64,000 nucleotides of DNA from Halobellus sp. LT62 (GTDB lineage: Archaea; Halobacteriota; Halobacteria; Halobacteriales; Haloferacaceae), in the NCBI RefSeq assembly GCF_037031285.1, contig NZ_JAYEZO010000001.1, forward strand, positions 496,001 to 560,000, written 5' to 3'. The position numbers were made by a program, and so were the translations under genes. The notes beneath the pieces were generated by a model. The model was not told the DNA's origin. It was given only the letters and a program-made list of their open reading frames with translations, and did no database searches. Shown here in pieces: positions 51,276-60,862 of the stretch (positions are counted from its first letter, which is position 1; every line of letters begins with the position of its first letter).

Positions 51276-52304
51276 TCACCACTCGACGCCGAGGCCCTCG
51301 TGGACGACGAACTCTGCGGCGTTGATGACGTAGTGGGCCACGATGACGACGAACAGGCTCTCGGTCAGGATGAACGCCGCCGCGAGGGCGAAGCCGAGCG
51401 TCGCGGTCACAAGTATACCAATCCGCCCCTGCGCGCCGTGACCGACGCCGAACGCCGCCGAGGAGCCGAGCGCGAGAAGCCACGGGGAGACGTCGTAGCC
51501 CGCCGCGAGCGCGCCGACGAGCGCGCCGCGAAAGAGCAGTTCCTCGAAGGCGGCGATTATCGGGAGGACGACGAACAACAGCGCCGCCCACCCGAGAAGC
51601 GAGTCGGGGGCGAGCGCGCTCCGGAGGCGCTCGCCGTCGCCGAGACCGAACCGCGCGCCGACGGTCGCCCCGGCCTCGTTGGCGACGTAGAGCCCGAGAC
51701 CGACCCCGCCGCCGAGCAGCAGCGTTTCAAGTGTAATCGCGTCGCGAGCGACGCCGAACGCCCACGCGGGGATCTCGGCGTACCACGCTCCTGCTAGGAG
51801 CAGGAGGCCGAACAGCCCCTGCGATACGGCGACGTTCGCGAGCAGCGACGCGGTCGAGAGCTCCGGGATCGGCTCCGTCGCCGTCGAGTCTACCGGCTCC
51901 GCCGTCGCTGTCGAGTCTGCCGTCGCCGGCTCCGCCGTCGCGGTCGGTCCCGTCGGCGACACGTCGCTGCCGACCTTCCTCGACGGTTCTCTGTCGTTCG
52001 AATCCGGTTTCGGTTGCAGTCCCGGTTCCGATCCCCGTTCCAGTCTCGATTCCGGGCCCGTCTCGGCTTTCGGTCCGTCGGCGTCGCCGTCGTCGCCACT
52101 CGAATCGCGGACGCGCAGTTCGATACCGGATTTCGGGAGGACGATCGTCTCCTCGCGATCGGATCGCGTCTCGACGCCCGGACGCCCGCGGTCGTCGCTG
52201 TCGGGATTCCGTCCGTCGATGACGCCGCGCGACGCGTGCGAGAGAACAAGTAGGCCCGCGGTGACGACGATCGCGAGTCCCGCGAACGTCGCCCACTGGG
52301 GCAT
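51276..52304 (-). CDS. CPBP-family intramembrane metalloprotease
   Basis: A 342-aa membrane protein. The ABI/CPBP motifs are EELLFRGALVGAL near residue 253, FGVGHGAQGRIG near 285 and HYVINAAEF near 322. One N-terminal helix is separated from the catalytic core by a long Ser/Thr/Asp/Pro-rich hydrophilic region (about residues 35-165). The family cleaves substrates within the membrane, for example in prenylated proteins. The gene lies only six bases after lonB, suggesting joint membrane quality control. Confidence 0.88.
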   Translation of the reverse strand: MPQWATFAGLAIVVTAGLLVLSHASRGVIDGRNPDSDDRGRPGVETRSDREETIVLPKSGIELRVRDSSGDDGDADGPKAETGPESRLERGSEPGLQPKPDSNDREPSRKVGSDVSPTGPTATAEPATADSTATAEPVDSTATEPIPELSTASLLANVAVSQGLFGLLLLAGAWYAEIPAWAFGVARDAITLETLLLGGGVGLGLYVANEAGATVGARFGLGDGERLRSALAPDSLLGWAALLFVVLPIIAAFEELLFRGALVGALAAGYDVSPWLLALGSSAAFGVGHGAQGRIGILVTATLGFALAAAFILTESLFVVIVAHYVINAAEFVVHEGLGVEW

Positions 52305-52310
52305 TCTCGA

Positions 52311-54479
52311 TTACTGCGGGCTCGGGCTGGACGGGCCGGAGACGTTCTCGCCCTGTCCCTGTGAGAGCGCCGAGCCGGTGATGCTCTTGAGGCGGTCGAC
52401 GAGCGAGTCTTTCTCGGGCTCGCCTTCGAGGGCGATGTCGAGGACCTCGCTGATGTGGCTGACGGGGATGATCTCGACCATCTCCTCGTACTCCTCTTCG
52501 ATCATCACGTCCTGCATATTGGCCGCGGGGATGATGACCCGCGTGCAGCCGGACTTCGCGGCGGCCTCGATCTTGTGGGTGACGCCGCCGACCGGGAGGA
52601 CGTCCCCGCGGACCGACAGCGAGCCGGTCATCGCAAGCGACTGGTCGACGCCGACGTCTTCCAGCGCGGAGATGACCGCGGTCGCGACCGTGATCGACGC
52701 GGAGTCGCCGTCGACGCCCTGCCCGCCCGTCTGGACGAACTGGATGTGGATGTCCTTCTCGGAGATGTTCTCGTCGGAGAACTTCTTGATGATCGCCGAG
52801 ACGTTCGAGACGGCCTCCTGGGCCATCTCCTTTAACTGTCCGGTGGCGATGACCTCTCCGGGGCCCTGCGAGGGCGTCACCTCGGCCATCACGGGGAGCA
52901 TAATCCCCGAATCCTCGCCCATCACGGCGAGGCCGTTGACGCGGCCGACTTGGTAGCCGTCGGAGACCTGCAGCTCGTAGTCCTTGCGGCGCTCGATGTA
53001 GTCGTCGGCGAGCTGCTGCTCGATCGAGCGACTGCGGCCCTTCGCCTGCAGCACGTGCTGTCTGGTGACGATGTCGACGTTCTCGTCGGCCCGCGCGATG
53101 TCGCCCGCGACGCGGACGAGTCCGCCGAGGTTGCGCAGTTTGAGGGTTAGGTGACCCTTCCGCCCGGCGCGACGCCGCGCTTCGAGGATGACTTCCTCGA
53201 TGGCCTCCGCGGAGTACTCCGGCAGGCGGCCGTCCTTCGCGACCTCTTGGGCCACGAAGCGGGCGTATTTCCGGCGCATCTCGGGGGTGTCCTCGATGGT
53301 GTCGTCCATGTACACCTCGTAGCCGTAGCCCTTGATACGGGAGCGCAGCGCGGGGTGCATGTTCTCCATCGCGTCGAGGTTCCCCGCGGCGATCATGATG
53401 AAGTCCGTCGGGACGGGCTCGGTCTGGACCATCGCGCCCGAGGAGCGCTCGGACTGGCCGGTGATCGAGAACTCGCCCTCCTGGATCGCCGTCATCAGGT
53501 GCTGCTGGCTGCGGATGTCGAGCGTGTTGATCTCGTCGATGAACAGCACGCCCTTGTTCGCCTTGTGGATCGCGCCGGGTTCGACGCGGTCGTGGCTCGG
53601 CGTCTCCATTCCCCCTGATTGGAACGGGTCGTGGCGGACGTCGCCGAGCAGCGCGCCGGCGTGCGCGCCCGTCGAGTCCTCGAACGGTGCGGTCGTCGTC
53701 TCGGCGTTGTTGACGATGAGGTTCGGCACCATCGCGTCGCCGCCGCGCGAGCCGTAGCGGAACGCGAGGTAGATCACACCCGCGGCGAGGATCCCGAGGA
53801 GGACCTGCCCGGCGATGATAAAGGAGTAGCCGATGACGATCGCGATGATGATCCACATGAGGAACGAGCGCATCTGGTTGCGCTTTCTGGCCTCCTCCTT
53901 GTGGGCCTCGACGATCTGGTCGCCTTTCCCGGCCGGAACGGTCCGGACCTTCGGGTTGTTGCCGTCGTCGGGGTTGTGATAGACGAGGACGTCCTGCAAC
54001 TCCTCCGGCGGGAGGAGCTCGGACATCGCCTTCGCCAGCATCGACTTGCCCGTCCCGGGCGAGCCGATCATCATCACGTGTCGCCGCTGTTTCGCGGCCT
54101 TCATCACCACGTCGCGGGCGTGTTCCTGCCCGATGACTTGGTCGACGAGTCGGTCCGGGACGTCGATCTCCTCGGTGGAATCGATCCGCAGACCGCCGAG
54201 GAGATCGTCCTCGTCGACGTCCTCGACGACTTCCGCGTCGACTTCGACGTCGCTCCCGAGATCGTCGATCGTCGGCTCGGCGGGCTCTCCGGACTGTCCG
54301 TTCTGGCTGCCGGGGGCCTCGCCGCGCTCGTCGGGTCCGACGGGTGCGTCGGACGGTTCGTCAGCGCCGTCGCGAGGGACCTCGTCACCGTCGTCTGACG
54401 GCGGCGACTCGGGGGCCTCGTCGGTGACGCCACCCCCCGTTTCGGGGGCGTTCTCGTCGGCTTCCGTGTCGTTACTCAT
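52311..54479 (-). CDS. lonB: Archaeal membrane-anchored Lon protease (LonB)
   Basis: A 722-aa ATP-dependent protease. A 95-residue acidic N-terminal extension leads to Walker A GSPGTGKS (139-146). Two membrane helices follow (MWIIIAIVIGYSFIIAGQVLLGILAAGVIYLAF, about 207-240) inserted in the AAA domain. The Walker B region is GVLFIDEINTL. The Ser-Lys proteolytic domain has GDSASITVATAVISAL with the catalytic Ser and VGGVTHKIEAAAKSG with the Lys. It degrades misfolded and regulatory proteins at the membrane and is essential in Haloferax. The ATG at 54479 is the conserved MSND start; a longer frame is weaker. Confidence 0.96.
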   Translation of the reverse strand: MSNDTEADENAPETGGGVTDEAPESPPSDDGDEVPRDGADEPSDAPVGPDERGEAPGSQNGQSGEPAEPTIDDLGSDVEVDAEVVEDVDEDDLLGGLRIDSTEEIDVPDRLVDQVIGQEHARDVVMKAAKQRRHVMMIGSPGTGKSMLAKAMSELLPPEELQDVLVYHNPDDGNNPKVRTVPAGKGDQIVEAHKEEARKRNQMRSFLMWIIIAIVIGYSFIIAGQVLLGILAAGVIYLAFRYGSRGGDAMVPNLIVNNAETTTAPFEDSTGAHAGALLGDVRHDPFQSGGMETPSHDRVEPGAIHKANKGVLFIDEINTLDIRSQQHLMTAIQEGEFSITGQSERSSGAMVQTEPVPTDFIMIAAGNLDAMENMHPALRSRIKGYGYEVYMDDTIEDTPEMRRKYARFVAQEVAKDGRLPEYSAEAIEEVILEARRRAGRKGHLTLKLRNLGGLVRVAGDIARADENVDIVTRQHVLQAKGRSRSIEQQLADDYIERRKDYELQVSDGYQVGRVNGLAVMGEDSGIMLPVMAEVTPSQGPGEVIATGQLKEMAQEAVSNVSAIIKKFSDENISEKDIHIQFVQTGGQGVDGDSASITVATAVISALEDVGVDQSLAMTGSLSVRGDVLPVGGVTHKIEAAAKSGCTRVIIPAANMQDVMIEEEYEEMVEIIPVSHISEVLDIALEGEPEKDSLVDRLKSITGSALSQGQGENVSGPSSPSPQ

Positions 54480-54613
54480 AGAATTGTTCGCTACCGTAAC
54501 GGAAGGCCGCGCGACTGATATACTTTCTCCTCGCGTGTGTTGGGGCTGCATCTACGAAATCAGGCACCTCGACCCGTTTATACTGCGTTTTCGGAAATAA
54601 TTAAAACTCGGGG

Positions 54614-54622
54614 TATTTATAA
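54614..54622 (+). promoter_or_regulatory. TATA box of nadM
   Basis: TATTTATAA centred about 28 bp before the ATG at 54646. Confidence 0.6.
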
Positions 54623-54645
54623 ACGAAGCGACCGATCGGTGAGGT

Positions 54646-55173
54646 ATGCGGGGGTTCTACATCGGCCGGTTTCAGCCCTATCACAACGGGCACCACCGGA
54701 TGGTCGAGGAGATCGCAGACGAGGTCGACGAGCTCGTCCTCGGGATCGGATCGGCGGGGGACTCACACAGTCCCCGGAATCCGTTCACGGCCGGCGAGCG
54801 CGTGATGATGGTGACGAAGTCCGTCGTCGATCTCGACGTCACCACCTACGCCGTGCCGATCGAGGACCTCGACCGGAACTCGGTGTGGGTGAGCCACGTT
54901 CAAAGCATGTCCCCGGCGTTCGACGTCGCGTACTCGAACAACCCGCTCGTCATCCAGCTGTTCTCGGAGGCGGGCGTCGAGGTCCGGCAGTCGCCGATGT
55001 TCAACCGCGACGTCCTCGAAGGAACCGAACTGCGGGCGCGGATGATCCACGACGACGACTGGCGGCACCTCGTTCCGGACGCCGTCGTCGACGTCGTCGA
55101 GGAGATCGACGGCATCGAGCGCATCCAGCGCGTCAGCGCGAGCGACGCCAACGGCGACGCGACAGACGAGTGA
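54646..55173 (+). CDS. nadM: Nicotinamide-nucleotide adenylyltransferase
   Basis: A 175-aa archaeal NMN adenylyltransferase, making NAD+ from NMN and ATP. The nucleotidyltransferase motif is GRFQPYHNGHH (7-17). SPRNPFTAGERVMM is next, and GTELRARMIHDDDWRHLVP replaces the ISSTxxR motif, as in other archaeal NadM. The gene lies 13 bp before the SAM hydrolase gene, and both may be in one transcript. It is divergent from lonB. Confidence 0.96.
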   Translation: MRGFYIGRFQPYHNGHHRMVEEIADEVDELVLGIGSAGDSHSPRNPFTAGERVMMVTKSVVDLDVTTYAVPIEDLDRNSVWVSHVQSMSPAFDVAYSNNPLVIQLFSEAGVEVRQSPMFNRDVLEGTELRARMIHDDDWRHLVPDAVVDVVEEIDGIERIQRVSASDANGDATDE

Positions 55174-55186
55174 GGGTGCGACGGCG

Positions 55187-56020
55187 ATGATCACACTCGC
55201 CTCCGACTTCGGCTCGCCCTACCCGGCCGCGATGAAGGGCGTCATCCTCCGCCGTTCCGACGCGCGCCTCGTCGACATCGCCCACGACCTCCCCCGTCAA
55301 GACGTTCGCGCGGCCGCGTTCTGGTGTCGCGAGACGCTCCCGTACTTCCCCCCTGCGACGCATCTCGTCGTGGTCGACCCCGGCGTTGGGACCGACCGCG
55401 ACGCGCTCGTCGTCCGCGTCGGCGAGCACGCCCTCGTCGGCCCCGACAACGGCGTGTTGCTCCCGGCGGCCCGCCGGATCGCCGACTGGGACGACGATGA
55501 ACCACAAATCGAGTGCTTCGTCTACGAGTACGACGATCCCGCGTCGTCGACGTTCCACGGCCGCGACGTGTTCGCGCCCGCGGCCGCCGCGGTCCACGAG
55601 GTCGGCGTCGACTCGCTGGAGTCGCTCGCTGCCGTCTCCTCGGTCGAGTCGTTCGCGGCGGCGGACGACCACGATTCGCTCGCGACGGGCGACGGTCCCG
55701 ACTCGGTCGTCGACTGCCGGTTTCCCGAGCCCGCCGTTGATGACGACACTGCGACGGCCCGCGGCGAGGTGCTCGTCGTCGACGACTTCGGGAACGCGAT
55801 CACGAACGTCCCCGGCTCGTTCCTCGACGGTCGCGAGGGCGAGACGCTCGACGTGAACGGCGTCTCAGCCCCGGTCGCGAGCGCCTTTGCGGACGTCGCG
55901 GCGGGCGAACGGCTGCTCACCGTCGGCAGTCACGGCTACGTGGAATGCGACGTCAACCGCGGCCGCGGCGACGACGCGTTCGGGCTCGCGGTCGGCGACG
56001 AGGTCGTCATCTCGGCGTAA
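55187..56020 (+). CDS. SAM hydroxide adenosyltransferase (DUF62 family)
   Basis: A 277-aa enzyme of the family that hydrolyses S-adenosylmethionine to adenosine and methionine. The N-terminal LASDFGSPYP and VVVDPGVGTDRDALVV (Asp and Arg) with FHGRDVFAPAAA (His) give the D-R-H set known for the family. PDNGVL is the adenine-binding part. An acidic insert (about residues 150-185) separates the two domains. It may remove excess SAM; the role in archaea is not settled. Confidence 0.92.
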   Translation: MITLASDFGSPYPAAMKGVILRRSDARLVDIAHDLPRQDVRAAAFWCRETLPYFPPATHLVVVDPGVGTDRDALVVRVGEHALVGPDNGVLLPAARRIADWDDDEPQIECFVYEYDDPASSTFHGRDVFAPAAAAVHEVGVDSLESLAAVSSVESFAAADDHDSLATGDGPDSVVDCRFPEPAVDDDTATARGEVLVVDDFGNAITNVPGSFLDGREGETLDVNGVSAPVASAFADVAAGERLLTVGSHGYVECDVNRGRGDDAFGLAVGDEVVISA

Positions 56021-56141
56021 CCCGAGGCTGTAGCGGTCGGCGTACGCCGTCGAGGTACCGGGACCGAGATATTACTGACAGACGGCCGTCGCGGGGGAAT
56101 AGGGCCAGTATGCTCCGATTACGGCGGGTAGGAGAACCCGA

Positions 56142-56148
56142 CTAATAC
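56142..56148 (+). promoter_or_regulatory. TATA-like box of the E1 operon
   Basis: CTAATAC about 27 bp before the E1 alpha ATG at 56172. Confidence 0.4.
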
Positions 56149-56171
56149 GCCTGTCCGCATACTCTACCGGT

Positions 56172-57245
56172 ATGGTCCGCGAGCAAATCGCCGAGTTCAC
56201 CGTCGACTCGATTCGGGTTCTCGCCGAGGACGGCTCCGTCGACGAAGCGCTCTTCCCGTCGCTAGACGACGAGCAACTGCTGGAACTGTACGAGTCGATG
56301 AAGCGGGCCCGTCGGTTCGACGAGCGCGCCATCGCGCTCCAACGGCGCGGCGAGATCGGGACCCACGCGCCCGCCATCGGACAGGAGGCCGCACAGGTCG
56401 GGAGTGTGCTCGCATTGGAGCCGGACGACTGGGTCGTGCCGTCGTTTCGCGAACAGGGTGCGGCACTCGCACGCGGGGTCCCGGCGTACCGCCTCCTCCA
56501 GTACCTGATGGGAATGGAGGAGGGGGCCGAAATCCCGCCCGACGGGACGATGCTGCCGCCCTCCGTTCCGGTCGGTTCACAGACGCTTCACGCCGCCGGA
56601 ATCGGATGGGCGAAGGCGATTCGGAACGATCCGGCCGTGGCGCTCACCTACTTCGGCGACGGCGCGACGAGTCAGGGGGACGTGGCCGAGGCGCTCAACT
56701 TCGCGGGCGTCTACGACGCGCAGACCGTCTTCTTCTGTCAGAACAACCAGTACGCCATCTCGACGCCCCGCAGCGAGCAGACCGACGCCGAGACGCTCGC
56801 GCAGAAGGCCGTCGCCGCCGGGATCGACGGCGTGCAGGTCGACGGAAACGACGTCCTCGGCGTCTACGCCGTTACGCGAGACGCGTTGCGGAAGGCCCGC
56901 GAGGGCTCGCCCGTCCTCGTCGAGGCGCTCACGTATCGCCGGTCGATGCACACGACGTCGGACGATCCCTCGGTGTATCGAACGGATGCCGAAGAAGCGG
57001 AGTGGGAGCAGCGCGATCCGATCGCGAGATACGAGACCTATCTCGAAGACACGGGGCTCCTGACGGCTGAGCGCGTCGACGAGATCGAGGATCGGATCGA
57101 ACGGGAACTCGACGAGGCGGTCGATCGGGCGACGGCGGATCGCGAGCGGATCGATCCGCTCGACGTGTTCGAGCACGCGTACGCCGAACTACCGCTGGCG
57201 CTCCGCGAACAACTGGCCGAACTCCGAGGTGAGGTCGATGACTAG
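56172..57245 (+). CDS. 2-oxoacid dehydrogenase E1 alpha subunit
   Basis: A 357-aa TPP enzyme. The TPP motif GDGATSQGDVAEALNFAGVYDAQTVFFCQNNQYAIS gives the GDG...NN pair. RSMHTTSDDPSVYR is the conserved phosphorylation-loop region. TLHAAGIGWAKA lies before. Pyruvate, branched-chain or other 2-oxoacids are possible substrates; the SRSRG and long-chain features cannot settle this. Its stop lies eight bases into the E1 beta gene. No E2 or E3 is encoded here. Confidence 0.93.
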   Translation: MVREQIAEFTVDSIRVLAEDGSVDEALFPSLDDEQLLELYESMKRARRFDERAIALQRRGEIGTHAPAIGQEAAQVGSVLALEPDDWVVPSFREQGAALARGVPAYRLLQYLMGMEEGAEIPPDGTMLPPSVPVGSQTLHAAGIGWAKAIRNDPAVALTYFGDGATSQGDVAEALNFAGVYDAQTVFFCQNNQYAISTPRSEQTDAETLAQKAVAAGIDGVQVDGNDVLGVYAVTRDALRKAREGSPVLVEALTYRRSMHTTSDDPSVYRTDAEEAEWEQRDPIARYETYLEDTGLLTAERVDEIEDRIERELDEAVDRATADRERIDPLDVFEHAYAELPLALREQLAELRGEVDD

Positions 57246-58209
57246 CAGTAACGACCTTCGGATCGTCGGGGCCGTTCGCGAGACGCTGCGAGCCGAACTG
57301 GAACGCGACGACCGAATCATCGTCTACGGCGAGGACGTCGGCCGCGACGGCGGGGTGTTTCGGGCGACGGAGGACCTACAAGACCGGTTCCCCGAGCAAG
57401 TGTACGACGCACCGCTGGCCGAGGCGGGAATCATCGGCGTCGGTGTCGGACTCGCGGCGGCGGGGTTGGTCCCGGTCCCCGAAATCCAGTTCCAGGGCTT
57501 TATCTACCAAGCGTTCCATCAGCTCCAGCAGCACGTCTCGCGGATTCGCAGTCGGTCGCGCGGGACCGTCACCTGTCCGATGACGATCCGAACGCCCTAC
57601 GGCGGCGGCATCAACGCGCTGGAGCACCACGGGGAAAGTTACGAGGCCGGGTTCGCCCACATTCCCGGGCTGAAAGTCGTGATACCCTCGTCGCCGGTGG
57701 AAACCGCGGGACTCCTGCGCGCGTCGATACGGGATCCCGACCCCGTCGTGTTTATGGAACCGACGCGGCTGTATCGCACGTTCCGCGAGTCCGTTCCGGA
57801 CGAACACGTGATTCCGCTTGGGGAGGGCCGGATCGTCGAAGCCGGAAGTGATCTGACGGTCGTGAGCTGGGGTTCGATGCTCAGAGAAACGCTGGACGCG
57901 GTCGAGTCGGTCGACGCCGACGTCGAAGTGATCGATCCCCGGACGATCACACCGTTCGACACCGAACTCGTCGCCTCCTCGGTGAAGAAGACCGGCCGGT
58001 GCGTGGTCGTTCACGAGGCACCGCGGACGGGCGGGTTCGCGGCCGAAATCGCCGCTCGAATCAACGAAGAAGCCCTCCATTACCTCGAAGCCCCTGTGGG
58101 ACGGGTGACCGCGTACGACGTCCCCCAGCCGTTTTTCGCCCGCGAGGACGCGTACCGTCCGGACGCGGCCCGGATCGCACGGACGATTCGAGAGACGATG
58201 CAGGACTGA
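57238..58209 (+). CDS. 2-oxoacid dehydrogenase E1 beta subunit
   Basis: A 323-aa partner of E1 alpha in the heterotetramer. Family motifs are YGEDVGRDGGVFRATEDLQDRFP, APLAEAGIIGVGVGLA, IQFQGFIYQAFHQL, GGGINALEHHGES and VVHEAPRTGGFAAEIAA. The ATG at 57238 overlaps the end of the alpha gene by eight bases. The gene ends the unit, and the next gene (thermosome) is convergent, so the E2/E3 components must be elsewhere if this is a complete complex. Confidence 0.94.
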   Translation: MTSSNDLRIVGAVRETLRAELERDDRIIVYGEDVGRDGGVFRATEDLQDRFPEQVYDAPLAEAGIIGVGVGLAAAGLVPVPEIQFQGFIYQAFHQLQQHVSRIRSRSRGTVTCPMTIRTPYGGGINALEHHGESYEAGFAHIPGLKVVIPSSPVETAGLLRASIRDPDPVVFMEPTRLYRTFRESVPDEHVIPLGEGRIVEAGSDLTVVSWGSMLRETLDAVESVDADVEVIDPRTITPFDTELVASSVKKTGRCVVVHEAPRTGGFAAEIAARINEEALHYLEAPVGRVTAYDVPQPFFAREDAYRPDAARIARTIRETMQD

Positions 58210-58257
58210 GAGGCTCGGAGGCCAAGAAGGGCCTACTCGGAAGCGAAGGCGGACCCC

Positions 58258-59826
58258 TTACTTCGCGGCGATGACGTCGTCGATGCGGACGATCATTGTC
58301 GCCGCCTCCGTCGCCGCAGTGACGGCTTCGCGCTTCACCGCCGCGGGGTCGAAGACGCCAGCCGCTATGGGGTCACCGATCGCGCCCGCTTTGCCCTCGG
58401 AGATGATGCCCGCGATGCCCTCGCGGTCGAACGTCGCGCGGAGTTCGACGACGGCATCGATCGGGTCCATTCCAGTGTTCGTCGCGAGCGTGCGCGGGAT
58501 GGCCTCGACCGCGTCGGCGAACGCCTCGACGGCGAGTTGCTTGCGCCCCTCGACACCGCCCGCATTCGAGCGGACGTACTCGGCGATGGCGACTTCGACC
58601 GCACCAGCGCCGGGCACGACGCCGCCGGAGTCGATCGCGGCGACCGTCACGTCCACCGCGTCGTTGATCGCGCGTTCGAGTTCGTCGACGACGTGCTCGG
58701 TGCCGCCGCGGAGCAGGAGCGTGACCGTCTTCGCCGCCTCCCCGCCCTCGACGAAGGTGAGTTCGTCCTCGCCGAACCGTCGGATCGAGACGCGCTCGGC
58801 GCGCCCGAAGTCGGAGGCGTCGAGATCGTTCACGTCGCCCAGCTGTTTCGCGCCGGTCGCGCGGGCGATTGCACGCGCGTCGGAGGTCTTGAGGCTCTCG
58901 AAGGCGACGATGCCGTGTTTCGCGAGGCGGTTCTGCACGCGGTCGGAGATCTTCTTCGTGCAGAAGAGCACGTCGACGCCCGCGTCAGCCAGCGCGTCGG
59001 CGTAGCGTCGGAGTTCCGAGTCCTCGGCCTCGATAGCCGCTTCGAGCTGGTCGACCGAGGAGATGGTGTATTCCGCGTCGGTCTCGCCCTCGCGGACGTC
59101 GAGCTTCGTCGTGAGGACGGCGACCGTGGCGTCCTCGACGGAGCGGGGCATCCCGTCGTTGACGCGCTCTTTGTCGATGACGACGCCCTCGACCAGTTCG
59201 GTGGCCGACGACGACGCGCCGGTGCGCGTCAGGACGCGAACGTCGTCGGGATCGAAGCGGTCACTGCCGTCGTGAACCGCGCGAACGGCGTCGACGACGT
59301 GCCGCGCCAGCGCGTCGGCGGTGACGTCGCCGGTTCCCTTCCCGGTCATCGACGACTCGGCGACCGACGCGAGTACGTCGTCGTCGAGTGCGACGTCGAG
59401 GACCTGCTCGTCGATCGCCTCCTGCGCCAGCCGCGCGGCCTCGTTGTACCCCTCGACGATGACCGTCGGGTGGAGGTCGTCGTCGAGGAGGTCCTCCGCG
59501 TGCGAGAGGAGTTCGCCGGTCAGGACCGACGCCGTCGTGGTGCCGTCGCCGACGCTGTCCTCCTGCGTCTGGGCGACCTCGACGATCATCTGCGCGGCGG
59601 GGTGCTCGATGTCCATCTCCTCGAGAATTGTCGCGCCGTCGTTGGTCACGACGACGTTGCCCGAGGAATCGACGAGCATCTTGTCCATCCCGCGCGGCCC
59701 GAGTGTCGTCCGTACGGCGCTCGCGACGGCTTTGCCCGCTCGAATGTTCGAGCGCTGGGCGTCGTCGCCGTGGGTCCGCTCGCTGCTCCCGGAAAGAACG
59801 TACAGTGGCTGCATACGTGTCGACAT
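58258..59826 (-). CDS. Thermosome subunit (group II chaperonin)
   Basis: A 522-aa CCT/thermosome-type chaperonin. Motifs: [44 protein letters not shown], and [21 protein letters not shown]-binding residues are intact. It is slightly shorter than CCT1/CCT2 and lacks the GGM-rich tail often seen in haloarchaeal subunits, so it may be the third (CCT3-like) paralogue. The start could be the ATG at 59826 or the Met four codons later. A TATA box lies about 41 bp upstream. Confidence 0.95.
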   Translation of the reverse strand: MSTRMQPLYVLSGSSERTHGDDAQRSNIRAGKAVASAVRTTLGPRGMDKMLVDSSGNVVVTNDGATILEEMDIEHPAAQMIVEVAQTQEDSVGDGTTTASVLTGELLSHAEDLLDDDLHPTVIVEGYNEAARLAQEAIDEQVLDVALDDDVLASVAESSMTGKGTGDVTADALARHVVDAVRAVHDGSDRFDPDDVRVLTRTGASSSATELVEGVVIDKERVNDGMPRSVEDATVAVLTTKLDVREGETDAEYTISSVDQLEAAIEAEDSELRRYADALADAGVDVLFCTKKISDRVQNRLAKHGIVAFESLKTSDARAIARATGAKQLGDVNDLDASDFGRAERVSIRRFGEDELTFVEGGEAAKTVTLLLRGGTEHVVDELERAINDAVDVTVAAIDSGGVVPGAGAVEVAIAEYVRSNAGGVEGRKQLAVEAFADAVEAIPRTLATNTGMDPIDAVVELRATFDREGIAGIISEGKAGAIGDPIAAGVFDPAAVKREAVTAATEAATMIVRIDDVIAAK

Positions 59827-59862
59827 AGTTATGAATCCTCACGGAAAATGACGTTAGCAGTT

Positions 59863-59872
59863 CTATATATAG
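59863..59872 (-). promoter_or_regulatory. TATA box of the thermosome gene
   Basis: CTATATATAG is a perfect palindrome, centred about 41 bp before the thermosome start. Just upstream on the minus strand is CGAAAT, which could be a TFB recognition element. The spacing predicts a short leader of some 10-15 nt. Confidence 0.55.
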
Positions 59873-59973
59873 ATTTCGGATATTGTGGCCTTAGATAGTC
59901 TTAGAGAACCGCTAACACGAGTACTGGCCGTCTAGTTCCTCTCTTTGCGGGAATCCGACCGATGTCGACAAGG

Positions 59974-59981
59974 TATATTTA
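59974..59981 (+). promoter_or_regulatory. TATA box of the amidohydrolase-like gene
   Basis: TATATTTA centred about 27 bp before the ATG at 60005, divergent from the thermosome promoter. Confidence 0.55.
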
Positions 59982-60004
59982 GGTCGGCGCGACAGTCTTT
60001 GACG

Positions 60005-60838
60005 ATGCTGGAGTTGAACCACGGGTTCCGGGTCGTCGACTTCCACGCCCAGTTGGAACCGAGCGACCAGGCGGAGGTCGCGAGCCGGGGGCGCGAGACG
60101 ACGCCGGAGGCGCTCGAACGTGAGCTCCACCAAGCGGGCGTCGTCAGGGCCGTCGTCTCGCCGGGCGAGCGCCCCGAGGGCGAGGGCTACCTCCGCGCCA
60201 ACAACGCCGTCGCTCGTCTGAGCGTCGACCGCCCGTTCCTCGCGTTCGCCCGAATCGACGGGCCGCGCGATCCGGGGTCCCGTGCCGCGTCCCGACTCCG
60301 AAACCTCACCGCGTCGCGCGCGCCGCATCACGTCAGCCCGGGAGACGTCGAGCAGTACGCCTACGACGACCGGTTCCACGGGTTCACGCTCGCGCCCGAG
60401 CGCGACGGCCTCCCGGACGCGGAGACGCTGGATCAACTCGACGACGTCGGCCTCCCGGTCGTCGTCCGCGCCGGGCGGTCGTTCCCGCCGGCGGCCGTCG
60501 CCGAGACGCTCCTCGGGCGGGACTTCCCGGTCGTCCTCGCGGGGTTCGGCGGCTACCCGCTCGACCGCGAGCTGATGTCGGCGTCGATCGATCTCCTCGA
60601 CGAGCACGACCAGCTGTATCTGGACACGCGGTACGTCCGGTTCCGGAGCGTGTTAGAGCGCGCGCTCTTAGAACATCCCGACAGGGTGCTGTTCGGCAGC
60701 GGCGCGCCGGAGACGCACCCGAACGTCGGCGTGATGGAGATCCTGACGCTCGACGTGAGCGAGGACGCGATGCGCCGGGCGTTCTCGACGAACCCGGCGC
60801 GGGTGGTTCCCGCGCTCGCCCCCGGCGAGACGTCGTGA
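60005..60838 (+). CDS. Amidohydrolase-like (metal-dependent hydrolase fold) protein
   Basis: A 277-aa TIM-barrel protein of the amidohydrolase_2 type. VVDFHAQLEP near the start is a degenerate form of the DxHxH metal motif with the second His changed. GFTLAPERDGLPDA, VVLAGFGGYPLDRELM and RVLFGSGAPETHPNVGVMEI follow in the usual order, but several metal ligands look missing. It may be catalytically altered or a binding protein. A good TATA box lies 27 bp upstream of the chosen ATG. Confidence 0.82.
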   Translation: MLELNHGFRVVDFHAQLEPSDQAEVASRGRETTPEALERELHQAGVVRAVVSPGERPEGEGYLRANNAVARLSVDRPFLAFARIDGPRDPGSRAASRLRNLTASRAPHHVSPGDVEQYAYDDRFHGFTLAPERDGLPDAETLDQLDDVGLPVVVRAGRSFPPAAVAETLLGRDFPVVLAGFGGYPLDRELMSASIDLLDEHDQLYLDTRYVRFRSVLERALLEHPDRVLFGSGAPETHPNVGVMEILTLDVSEDAMRRAFSTNPARVVPALAPGETS

Positions 60839-60862
60839 CCCCGTGGCTCACCGACGTCCGAC

